Assembly (NCBI GenBank): GCA_035391225.1
Contig: DAOPKN010000094.1
Span: 1 to 6,854, forward strand
Direction: 5' to 3'
Length of the DNA stretch: 6,854 nucleotides
From: DAOPKN01 sp035391225
GTDB lineage: Bacteria > Thermotogota > Thermotogae > MWEM01
Shown here: positions 1 through 6,854 of the stretch, piece after piece
How positions within the stretch are numbered: position 1 is the first letter of the stretch
Layout of the letters: each line of letters starts with the position of its first letter
The notes under the pieces: generated by a model
Told to the model about the DNA's origin: nothing
Databases searched by the model: none
The model's input: the letters and a program-made list of their open reading frames with translations, nothing else
Program-made: the position numbers and the translations under genes

Positions 1-2120
1 TTCTCCCAGTTCACCACCCACCAAAGGTTCCCGTACCACTTGTTGTAAGGGCCTCCCTTTGCATAGGGCACCCATTTCTTTCCGTCCCGCTTGTACTCCA
101 CGGAGATATCCTCTGTCTTGACTTCCCACCAAAAGCGAAGGAAGCGGTCGTTATCTGCAGTGGCAAGCCCTTGAACCACATTGGCGTATTTTTCCAACGG
201 TTTTAGCTTCCCAAACAGTCCCCGGATCTTGTCACTCACCCAGTACACGAACGGAGACCCGGGGATCTTGTGGAACTCGGATTGGAACAAGGAATGGGAC
301 CTCCTGGGAACCCTCCCCCGAAGTGTTTCCCAAACCATCTGGACCTTTTCGTCATGATCGATGTCCTTTACGTCATGGAATGAGCTTGGGACCTTTTGCT
401 TCCCCTTCTCCATCGCGAACATGACCGTGTTGACAATCTCCCCGGAAATGCTTTGGAAAGCGCGCGGACCAAGGTGTACCAGGGAAGAAACGGTGGCCTT
501 CTCTAAGAGCAGCTTCCTCAATTTTTCATGGGAAGAGATGAACAGGAACGATTGCATCGTCACCATTCCCAGGAAACCATTTTCCCCGGTCAGCTCGAGG
601 CCTTTTTCGATGAAGGCGGAGTACAGGTCGGACTTCGAATTGGGGTAGTAGTCTTTCAAGAAGGATTTCAGCTCGTCCGAAAGACTTCCCGAGTCCCGGT
701 AGGGGGGGTTGGTGACCACCACGTCGAAGCTTTTCATCAAGAGTCGGATGGCGTTGAACTGCTGGACAACCTCCCCGTTGAGAAGCGACGATACCGCATC
801 CACGTGCCCGGGGAGTTTCCCTTCAATTGTGTCCACCATCTGCTCAACCAGGTGATCCATTGATGTGTCAGGAGGGGTTTCCACAAGGCTGGCGGTTTTC
901 TCGCCTTTCTTTTTCTTCCTGCTGGGTTTCGTCCGGAACAGTGACCCCACCATGTTCAGCTTTCGGAGGCTGGTAAGGGTGTCGAAAAGGGTACGGACCA
1001 GGGGATTGTTCACGTCCGATAATCCCATGGAAAGAAGTAGCTCTGATTCCTCGAAGTGGTCCATGGTTAGCGCGTAGAGGTTCGATCGCTCGAGTTTTGC
1101 ACTCGTGGAAAAGCGTTTCGCCTTGAGGTAGAGGCTTAGCGCTGTGAGCTGGATTGCCCTTTCGTCGATGTCTAAGCCGTATAGGTTGTTTTCGACAATT
1201 TTCTGTGGAATGTTCTCGGTGTAACCGGATTCCAGGTACATCTGGTGGAACAAGTCCATGGCGTACAACAGGAAATGGCCGCTGCCACAGGAAGGATCCA
1301 AGAGACGGATCTCTTCCACGGATTTCCCTTCGCGCTCTTTCCTGGGTACCGTGGTGTCGAAATACTCCAACGAATCTCCCAATGGGCTTTGTGGGTGCAT
1401 TTCCAACCAGTACCTGCCCAGGGTGTTGTCCAGGAGGTACTTCACGATGTACTCTTCGGTGTAAAACTGGGTAACGCTCACGAGCTTGTAGGCCGAGTCG
1501 ACCCTTTTTCCCGCGGAGATTTCCCCGTAGATCCTTTTCTTTTCCACTTCCTGGTAGTACTGGTACACCCACCCCACCACGTCATCTTTCCGCCATTCCT
1601 CTTCCTCCACGCCGTTGAGCAGCTCGATCACCGCGAGGGTTTCGGAAGCGCGGGGCAAAAAGCCGTACCGGCTGGGGCCGTATAGCTGGGGGAGTTCTTG
1701 AGCACGCTCCGCAAACGCTTGTTGTAGCACGGTGTGGATGCCTTGCCCGGCTTCTTTCTGGGCTTGGGGGTTCTGGCTGAGGAAAAGGTAATGCGCCTCG
1801 CTTTTTCCCCCGGTGGCCACGGAGCGGGTGATCACGGTGCGGTCCACCAATCCCCGGGCTTCCATCACTTTCAACCCTACGAGGCGATTGAGTGTCGTGA
1901 AGGCAGCTTCTTGGATGAACTTGCTGCGCGCCTCCTTGGAGCCCAGTTGCTTTTCATCCGCCTGGATCACGGGAAGGAGCCGGGAACGAAGCTCCTCGAA
2001 ACCGAGGGTGGCTTTGCCGGTGTCTCCGCTTGCGGTGATGCCACATTGTTTGAGCAGCAGGGGAAACGAACGTTCCAATTCTTGGCGAACCTGTACGATA
2101 GTTTTTTGCAGCTGGGCCAT
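1..2120 (-). CDS. pglX: PglX, BREX N6-adenine DNA methyltransferase (3' end cut off)
   Basis: The frame is open from the ATG at 2120 through the left edge, giving 706 residues with no stop or frameshift. PglX proteins usually have about 1150-1250 residues, so roughly the last two fifths are missing. Visible parts in order: an N-terminal helical region with FIQEAAFTTLNRLVGLKVME (from residue 68), typical of PglX; an approach segment TQFYTEEYIVKYLLDNTLGRYWLE; SAM-binding motif DPSCGSGHFL (275-284); the acidic ribose-binding segment GLDID (315-319); the catalytic NPPY (471-474), diagnostic of amino-methyltransferases; and GLATADNDRFLRFWWEV (651-667), usual where PglX passes into its C-terminal specificity region. 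Known family role: it methylates adenine at one non-palindromic site in host DNA, using S-adenosylmethionine, marking self. The recognition part is mostly outside, so the target site cannot be guessed. Both catalytic motifs look intact. A GGAGG inside the end of brxC serves the start. Confidence 0.95.
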   Translation of the reverse strand, partial: MAQLQKTIVQVRQELERSFPLLLKQCGITASGDTGKATLGFEELRSRLLPVIQADEKQLGSKEARSKFIQEAAFTTLNRLVGLKVMEARGLVDRTVITRSVATGGKSEAHYLFLSQNPQAQKEAGQGIHTVLQQAFAERAQELPQLYGPSRYGFLPRASETLAVIELLNGVEEEEWRKDDVVGWVYQYYQEVEKKRIYGEISAGKRVDSAYKLVSVTQFYTEEYIVKYLLDNTLGRYWLEMHPQSPLGDSLEYFDTTVPRKEREGKSVEEIRLLDPSCGSGHFLLYAMDLFHQMYLESGYTENIPQKIVENNLYGLDIDERAIQLTALSLYLKAKRFSTSAKLERSNLYALTMDHFEESELLLSMGLSDVNNPLVRTLFDTLTSLRKLNMVGSLFRTKPSRKKKKGEKTASLVETPPDTSMDHLVEQMVDTIEGKLPGHVDAVSSLLNGEVVQQFNAIRLLMKSFDVVVTNPPYRDSGSLSDELKSFLKDYYPNSKSDLYSAFIEKGLELTGENGFLGMVTMQSFLFISSHEKLRKLLLEKATVSSLVHLGPRAFQSISGEIVNTVMFAMEKGKQKVPSSFHDVKDIDHDEKVQMVWETLRGRVPRRSHSLFQSEFHKIPGSPFVYWVSDKIRGLFGKLKPLEKYANVVQGLATADNDRFLRFWWEVKTEDISVEYKRDGKKWVPYAKGGPYNKWYGNLWWVVNWE

Positions 2121-2121
2121 G

Positions 2122-5100
2122 TCAGTCCTCCAGTTCGATTTGGATTTGGGCCTCGTCGGGCAACGAGAGGGCGGCCAGCATGTTTTTGAGTTGCAACACG
2201 CTGAGCGTACGTGTCAGCCGCAGCGTTTTCGGGGGTGCCTCGGGCGGGACGATGGCTTCTCCCGGATCCGGTTCGGGTTGCTGCTGCAGAAACGCCTGGT
2301 ACTGGGCTTGCAGTTCCTCGTGCTTCTTTTCCAGGTCGGCGATATCCAGCTTTGCCTCGCGGAACCCGGAGTGGCAGTTGTCACAACTGGTGGAAAATCG
2401 CAGTTGCAGCGCATCGCACGGGGGAGAGACCTTGCGGAACCAGGACTGCTCTCTCACCTTGTTCCCCGCCTTGTTCACCTCTTCGCCGATGGAATCCAGG
2501 TACGCGTTGTGCATCTTTCGGAGTTCGTCCCTTTTCGCGTGTAGGGCTTGGAAGTATCCCTTGTAGGTGTTGCGCAGTTTCTCAAAGCAACCATCCAGGT
2601 CGCTGCCAAACGTGGAAAGGTGGGGAAGGGTGTCGCGGTATTCTTTTAGCAATTCGCGAAGTGTATCGCGTTGCTCGGGCTCGAAGGCTTCCTTGTCGAT
2701 TTCGCCATCCACTTCCCCGAGAAACGTTTTCTGCTGGCGGATGCGCTCGTAGTTCTTTTCCAGGAATTCACCCACCCTTTGCGCCTCCTCGTGCAGCTGG
2801 CGCACTTCTTCTGCTTGTTGCAGCAGTTGGTCAAGGCAGTCGTCGCTTGCACCGGTGAGGGTGTTGAGCAGCTTGCGCGTGGTCTCCAGTTTCCAATTCA
2901 CCGTTGCGCCGAGTGTTTCCATCTTTTCTTTTTGCTCGTGGAGCGTTCGGTCGAGGTGTTTGATCGCTTCGGCCGCGCGGGAGATGAATTCGCTGCGCGG
3001 GGATTGAAGCGTTAGCTTGCCATCTTCCAGCAAAGGGTTGAGCAGCTGCAGCAGTTTGTTCCGGTCGGGGGTGGAGAGCACCACGCTTTTCCGGATTACC
3101 GCGCTTCTGAAGGCGCTGGGGCTTTTCAACGCCCGGTTCACTTCCGGATGGGTGGGGGAATCTTTGCCATTCACAGTTGCCTTTCCCGCCCGTTGCAGGC
3201 AGGCAACCGAGAAGAGGATGGTTTCCGGGGTCCAGCCGTAGGGGGAAGAACCAAACGTTTCGAGGATGTCGGCGCCGGACCGGGACTGGTCGAGGAATTG
3301 GATAACCGGTGAGATGATCTTGTGCGTCTCCAGCAGCTCGCCGTTTTCGTCGAACACACGGTGGTCTTCGTCGACCTTCAGGTTCTTGAGCTTGGTCTGG
3401 GGGAGGGTGAGTGCGTTTTCGATGTCCTTGGAGGTGGCGGTGGTGAAGGTGATTTCGGGGAAATGCGCGGGAATCACTTTCTCCCTGAGCAGCGTCTTGA
3501 GCTGTTCGGAAGCTTTTCCCGGAGGCAGTGTCTCCCCGGAGTAAAGGAGAACCCCGTTGTCCAGGCTCCGGGCCATCTCGGCTTTGAGATGTTCCTTTTT
3601 CTCTTCGGCCATCTTGGCATACTTGGAAAGGATTTCGTGGATGTCTCCGCCGGTTTTCTTGGTTCGGAAGGTGTTTAGCGCTGCTTCCAGTTTCTTGATG
3701 TCCCGTGCCAGGGTGTCCACGCTATCGTTGTTTTCCGGCACCAGGTACACCGTTTCGGGGTGGTCCAGGGATTCCACCTCCAGGCTTTCGATGTCTTTCC
3801 CGCCCAAGAAACTGCAAACCTTGGCTTGTATGCCCCCGTCTTTCCCCCCCATGGGGCTTCCGTCGTAGAACCATTCCACCCCGACCCAGGGGCCATCACG
3901 GTACTGGAGTTGCTTGTATTGGAAGATGCCTTGCAGTTGTTCCACGATTTGCTTGCGTACTTGGGGGAGGTCGACCACGCTGTTTTCCCTCTCCGAGATG
4001 AACTCCCTCTCCATGTCGGTGACAAGGGTGATTTCCCCGTTGTAACGGGTGATGTACTTGGCCTTTTCCAGGTAGTCCAGTGCCTCTTTCACTTCCTCGG
4101 TGAGTTCGTACTGTTTTTGGAAGAGGCTGTTGCATAGCATGCGGGTGAGCACCGCTTGGGTGGTCTTGATCTTGGCGAGATTCTTGAGTAGCTGGAGCGC
4201 CTTGAGGATGTCGGGGGCTTGCAGGGTTTTCCCGCGGTACTCCGTGGCACTGTTCACCAGGGCAACGGTTTCGGAACCAAAGAAGCTGGTGCCCAGGGCG
4301 TCGAAGAGGTCGGGGGCGTTCACAATCCTCCCAAATTCTTCCTCTTTCAGCTTCTTGAGGATGGAATCCACCAGGAAGATAAACTTGCGCGCGGTGGCTT
4401 GCTGGCCGGAGGTGCCCCGGTTGGTTTGCACGAGGTCGGGGAGCAACTTGAAGTGGTAGGGGAAAAAGGGGTAGTAGGGCATGAACTGGTCGCAGCTTTC
4501 GATTTTGTGGTAGCTGCCTTCGGTGTTGCTGAGCGTGGTGATGTTTCCTTGGTTCTTCTCGAAGGTATCGCGGAAGAGTCCTTCGCTGTCCACCTTCTTT
4601 TTCAACAGCCTTTCTCGTGCCACCTCGTCGACGTTTTCGGAGGTGAGGTCGAGGCGGATCTCGAAGCGGTCGGTGAGTTTGCCCAGCTTGCGCTTGTCGA
4701 AGTTGCTGTTGGCGATGAGTTGGTCCAGCTTTTCTTGCGCGGTGACGATGAAGCGTACGGCGCCTTTTCCCTTTGCAGCAAGGGTTTCGGCCACGGCTTG
4801 CAGTTGCAGGATGCGGTCGTCGCTGTCTTTGAGCGAGGTGGCGTACTGCCCAATCTCGTCGATGATGAAAACCAGCCGCTTGTTGCTTTTTTGGGTGTAT
4901 TCGATGCACAGGTCAGCGAACGCGGTGGGGGTGAGGTTTTGGTACTTTTCTACCGCGGATTTGAGGAAGGCTTCTGCTTCGTCTTTCTGGTAATCCAACT
5001 TGTCGCGCATCACCCGGGTGGTGAAACGGCGGAATTCTCCCGCGTTTTGCGCAATCTTTGCGTAGTCTCCCCCTTGTTCCGCGATGGCTTGGCGCACAGG

Positions 5101-5625
5101 GTCCAGTTTGCCGAAACTGTCCAGCTCGTGTTCCATGATGGCCACGTTGGGCAACGAGGAGTACCCCGAAGCTTGCAGAAGCATCTTGAACATCACCTGC
5201 TGCACCGTTTCGTCGTTCACTCCCTCGGCGATGATCTCGAACACCACCACGGTGGCGGGGAAGCGATGGAGCGACTCCACCCTTCCCTTCAGGAACTCGG
5301 GGTTCGAGCAGGTGCCCAGCCGTTCCTTGAAGAGGTCCCGTGCGGAAATGCCCCGGGGTAGGGTGTGGTTGGAGAGCAGGTAGCCCAGCATCTTGGCGAA
5401 GTACGATTTCCCCGAACCGAAGAAGCCGGAGATCCACACCCCCACCTTGCCCGTGGATGGGAGGTTGTAGTTCTCCAGGAAGTCCTCGAGGTGTCGTTCC
5501 ACCTGGTGGGTCACGATGTACTGGGCGATTTCCTTGCCTTCCACCTCGAGGTCTTGCTCCCCCGCCTTGATCACCAGCGGCACTTCTTCTTCGATGTTCA
5601 TCCGCAGAAGATCCTTGATCTTCAT
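2122..5625 (-). CDS. brxC: BrxC, large BREX P-loop ATPase
   Basis: The product has 1167 residues, the expected size for BrxC/PglY ATPases (about 1100-1250). A Walker A motif, GFFGSGKS, lies at residues 67-74, preceded by the characteristic hydrophobic strand VGVWIS. A Walker B strand, LVFIIDE, lies at 251-257, followed by GQYA. RFIVTAQEKL at 291-300 may be the sensor strand. The ATPase module appears intact. Residues about 883-1060 are rich in charged helical sequence and probably form coiled coil. After it come Cys1070, Cys1081 and Cys1084, then a proline-rich linker (about 1114-1133) and a short terminal domain. BrxC is essential for BREX defence and belongs to a distinct AAA-like ATPase group; it probably drives assembly or remodelling of the BREX complex on DNA, but its substrate is not known from this sequence. 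The ATG at 5625 has an ideal AAGGAGG seven bases upstream. The stop lies one base before pglX, implying coupled translation. Confidence 0.95.
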   Translation of the reverse strand: MKIKDLLRMNIEEEVPLVIKAGEQDLEVEGKEIAQYIVTHQVERHLEDFLENYNLPSTGKVGVWISGFFGSGKSYFAKMLGYLLSNHTLPRGISARDLFKERLGTCSNPEFLKGRVESLHRFPATVVVFEIIAEGVNDETVQQVMFKMLLQASGYSSLPNVAIMEHELDSFGKLDPVRQAIAEQGGDYAKIAQNAGEFRRFTTRVMRDKLDYQKDEAEAFLKSAVEKYQNLTPTAFADLCIEYTQKSNKRLVFIIDEIGQYATSLKDSDDRILQLQAVAETLAAKGKGAVRFIVTAQEKLDQLIANSNFDKRKLGKLTDRFEIRLDLTSENVDEVARERLLKKKVDSEGLFRDTFEKNQGNITTLSNTEGSYHKIESCDQFMPYYPFFPYHFKLLPDLVQTNRGTSGQQATARKFIFLVDSILKKLKEEEFGRIVNAPDLFDALGTSFFGSETVALVNSATEYRGKTLQAPDILKALQLLKNLAKIKTTQAVLTRMLCNSLFQKQYELTEEVKEALDYLEKAKYITRYNGEITLVTDMEREFISERENSVVDLPQVRKQIVEQLQGIFQYKQLQYRDGPWVGVEWFYDGSPMGGKDGGIQAKVCSFLGGKDIESLEVESLDHPETVYLVPENNDSVDTLARDIKKLEAALNTFRTKKTGGDIHEILSKYAKMAEEKKEHLKAEMARSLDNGVLLYSGETLPPGKASEQLKTLLREKVIPAHFPEITFTTATSKDIENALTLPQTKLKNLKVDEDHRVFDENGELLETHKIISPVIQFLDQSRSGADILETFGSSPYGWTPETILFSVACLQRAGKATVNGKDSPTHPEVNRALKSPSAFRSAVIRKSVVLSTPDRNKLLQLLNPLLEDGKLTLQSPRSEFISRAAEAIKHLDRTLHEQKEKMETLGATVNWKLETTRKLLNTLTGASDDCLDQLLQQAEEVRQLHEEAQRVGEFLEKNYERIRQQKTFLGEVDGEIDKEAFEPEQRDTLRELLKEYRDTLPHLSTFGSDLDGCFEKLRNTYKGYFQALHAKRDELRKMHNAYLDSIGEEVNKAGNKVREQSWFRKVSPPCDALQLRFSTSCDNCHSGFREAKLDIADLEKKHEELQAQYQAFLQQQPEPDPGEAIVPPEAPPKTLRLTRTLSVLQLKNMLAALSLPDEAQIQIELED
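2127..2131 (-). promoter_or_regulatory. Ribosome binding site for pglX
   Basis: GGAGG on the minus strand, six bases before the ATG at 2120, lies within the last sense codons of brxC (the Glu-Asp codons before the stop). The brxC stop and pglX start are one base apart, so a ribosome ending brxC can restart directly on pglX. Confidence 0.75.
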
Positions 5626-5632
5626 TCTCTGA

Positions 5633-5639
5633 CCTCCTT
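5633..5639 (-). promoter_or_regulatory. Ribosome binding site for brxC
   Basis: AAGGAGG on the minus strand, seven bases before the ATG at 5625, is close to the perfect anti-Shine-Dalgarno complement. It fills most of the 25-base gap after brxB; the rest of the gap is an A-rich run. No hairpin or terminator is visible in the gap, so brxC should be on the same transcript as brxB. Confidence 0.85.
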
Positions 5640-5650
5640 GTTTCTTTTTT

Positions 5651-6184
5651 TCAAAGCACGATTGCCCGGTACAACGAGGTGGTGTGTCGTCCCTCTAAAA
5701 AGGAAAGGATGTGCTCTTTCCGTTTGCCCGGGTAGAGGAATAGGGCGGGATTCGCCAGCTTTCCGGTTACACCCTCGATAAGCGGGTTGAGCCCGAAGAA
5801 GCCGTTGAGAATCCCCAGGCGGTGCACCACGGTCAATGAAGCGCTCTGCGAAGCCTCTTGGATGCTTTGGATGATGGCGGATAGGAACAACTTGGAAAAA
5901 TCCTGGATGCTGCCTTTTCCGAAAAAGGAGAAGTCCTCTTCCAGGTTTTCCATTCCATAGTCCGTGGCGACTTGGGTGAGCTTGCTCCCCAGGTTCAGCA
6001 GCTCCAGCTTGCCGGGAAAGCGCAATTGCAACGCATCCAGGGCGGCGGGTTCCTGGCTGGGGTTCACCGTGAGCACGAGGACCTGGGACCCCTCGGACTC
6101 GCTGAGCAGCGAAGCGGGGTGTTTTAGTTTTTCGGATACCATTTCCAGTTTCTCGGGTAAGGGCAAGCTATTTTTCCAATGCAT
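5651..6184 (-). CDS. brxB: BrxB, BREX DUF1788 protein
   Basis: The product has 177 residues, near the lower end for DUF1788/BrxB proteins (about 180-200). The C-terminal half is the recognisable part: TVVHRLG (118-124), the hydrophobic LNPLIEG (132-138), LFLYPGK (148-154) and a terminal LYRAIVL (171-177), which match the family pattern of a central VHR segment, a YPG turn and a final YRA strand. BrxB has no known catalytic activity; it is a core BREX component thought to act as part of a complex with the other BREX proteins. I chose the ATG at 6184 because a GAGGAG site (6192-6197) lies seven bases upstream. The same frame stays open up to 6700, but that stretch is the out-of-frame shadow of brxA. 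The gene starts inside the last codons of brxA and ends 25 bases before brxC. No catalytic motif is seen. Confidence 0.85.
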   Translation of the reverse strand: MHWKNSLPLPEKLEMVSEKLKHPASLLSESEGSQVLVLTVNPSQEPAALDALQLRFPGKLELLNLGSKLTQVATDYGMENLEEDFSFFGKGSIQDFSKLFLSAIIQSIQEASQSASLTVVHRLGILNGFFGLNPLIEGVTGKLANPALFLYPGKRKEHILSFLEGRHTTSLYRAIVL

Positions 6185-6851
6185 CTGGCAACTCCTCGAA
6201 GGCTTTTCTTGGTTCCAACCGCACGACGTTTCCCGCCATGGCAAACTCGATCCACCCCGCACTACTGAGCTCGGAAAGCGTTGAAACCAGGTCCCTCTCG
6301 TCCATGAGCAGGAACCGGAAGTCCTGGGCTTGCAGGATGCTTGCGGGAGACACCCCCGCGTGGAAGAGGAAGTACAGGATGGCCAACACGCTTTTTTGCC
6401 GTGGGCGATAGAAGTTGAGGTCCAGGCGGTTCTCTCTTGGATCGAGGAACCCGATTTTTTTGGCGATGGACAGGTAGTTCCGGACACATTTCTGCGCAGT
6501 GCCCTTGACGAATCCCGTTTTCTCCACGGCGGTGTGCACCAGGTCGTCGAAAAAGAGGAAAGGTTCCTTCCGGTGGTAGGCACGGTATACCGGACCGAGG
6601 GTGATTTCGCGGGCCAGCATGTCCCGCTCGCAGGTTTTCCAGAACAGCAATTCCCGCTTGACCTTGGTGTCCACGCTCTCGGAAACCATGATGCGCGCAA
6701 AAACGCTAAGGGCCTCGGGCGTGAAGCCTTTCACGAAATCACCGATCAGCCAGTGGGCAATTTTGCTCCGGTATTCCCTGGAGGCGCCGGGGAACGGTTC
6801 CTCTTCTACCAGGTGTGTCTTGAGCTGTTGGGCATTTATCCCCTTTCGCAC
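6168..6851 (-). CDS. brxA: BrxA, BREX DUF1819 protein
   Basis: This is the first visible gene of the BREX operon, 227 residues from a GTG at 6851. That length fits the DUF1819/BrxA family, usually a little over 200 residues. Family-like features are the RELLFWKTCERD stretch (about residues 66-77), a helical middle with QKCVRNYLSIAKKIGFLD (120-137), and a C-terminal part (about 185-213, RDLVSTLSELSSAGWIEF and then a VVRLEP strand) that reads like a winged helix. BrxA is known as a small DNA-binding protein needed for BREX defence in several type 1 systems; its exact role is not settled. The frame is still open to the window edge (one CAA codon before the GTG), and any ribosome binding site lies outside, so the true start could be further upstream. 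Its last codons overlap brxB by 17 bases, which suggests co-translation. No transmembrane segment or signal peptide is apparent. The family call rests on remembered similarity and gene order, not a search. Confidence 0.83.
   Translation of the reverse strand: MRKGINAQQLKTHLVEEEPFPGASREYRSKIAHWLIGDFVKGFTPEALSVFARIMVSESVDTKVKRELLFWKTCERDMLAREITLGPVYRAYHRKEPFLFFDDLVHTAVEKTGFVKGTAQKCVRNYLSIAKKIGFLDPRENRLDLNFYRPRQKSVLAILYFLFHAGVSPASILQAQDFRFLLMDERDLVSTLSELSSAGWIEFAMAGNVVRLEPRKAFEELPDALEK
6192..6197 (-). promoter_or_regulatory. Ribosome binding site for brxB
   Basis: GAGGAG on the minus strand, seven bases before the ATG at 6184. It lies within the coding sequence of brxA, so brxB translation is probably coupled to that of brxA. 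It decides the brxB start, because the reading frame itself is open far upstream. Confidence 0.75.
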
Positions 6852-6854
6852 TTG

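Noticed and set aside
868..1572. A 234-codon minus-strand frame overlapping pglX.
   Set aside because: It is out of frame with pglX, which carries the DPSCGSG and GLDID motifs over the same bases. The alternative product is Arg/Pro/His-rich shadow sequence.
3896..4909. A 337-codon minus-strand frame inside brxC.
   Set aside because: It is a same-strand shadow in another frame, extremely rich in Arg, His, Pro and Gln, with no ribosome binding site of note; brxC explains the region.
4219..5361. A 380-codon open frame on the plus strand, opposite brxC.
   Set aside because: It is entirely antisense to a well-supported ATPase gene. Its sequence is low-complexity, rich in Val, Gly, Glu and Phe, as expected from the complement of biased codons, and resembles no family I know.
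5626..5650. The T-rich run between brxB and brxC as a possible terminator.
   Set aside because: On the coding strand it is an A-run, not a U-run, and there is no GC-rich hairpin before it; it is more likely an A-rich leader to the brxC ribosome binding site.
6017..6037. The heptapeptide DALQLRF occurs in BrxB (residues 50-56) and again in BrxC (1071-1077, bases 2395-2415).
   Set aside because: The match is short, the codons differ at several synonymous positions and the flanking residues do not align, so chance is the simplest explanation.
6185..6700. A 5' extension of the brxB frame to an ATG at 6700.
   Set aside because: The extension overlaps brxA in another frame, is not family-like in sequence and would nearly double the length of a DUF1788 protein. 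The ATG at 6184 has a well-placed ribosome binding site.

Overview
The window holds the front part of a BREX (Bacteriophage Exclusion) phage-defence operon. All genes lie on the minus strand, so the operon reads from high to low coordinates: brxA (6851-6168), brxB (6184-5651), brxC (5625-2122) and pglX (2120 to beyond position 1). Gene identities rest on recognising family sequence features: a DUF1819 protein, a DUF1788 protein, a very large P-loop ATPase and an N6-adenine methyltransferase with its SAM-binding motif and an NPPY motif. The gene order A-B-C-X adds support.

The window is almost wholly coding. brxA and brxB overlap by 17 bases. A 25-base gap separates brxB from brxC. brxC and pglX are separated by a single base. 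The three downstream genes each have a good purine-rich ribosome binding site 6-7 bases before the chosen ATG; two of these sites sit inside the preceding gene. I see no promoter, terminator, RNA gene, insertion sequence, CRISPR array or long repeat, so the transcription signals must lie outside the window. pglX is read through the left edge with no stop or frameshift in 706 codons. brxA begins three bases from the right edge, so its start cannot be fully confirmed.

In known BREX systems PglX methylates host DNA at a non-palindromic adenine site, marking it as self, while BrxA, BrxB, BrxC and the phosphatase-like PglZ take part in blocking replication of unmodified phage DNA. pglZ and brxL (or brxHI/brxHII), which decide the subtype, are not visible; they would be expected to the left of position 1. 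The A-B-C-X order fits type 1 best, and type 6 remains possible.

The sequence looks bacterial, from clear Shine-Dalgarno sites and tight operon packing, with base composition a little above half G+C. I cannot name the taxon; BREX loci move horizontally, so these genes would be poor taxonomic markers.
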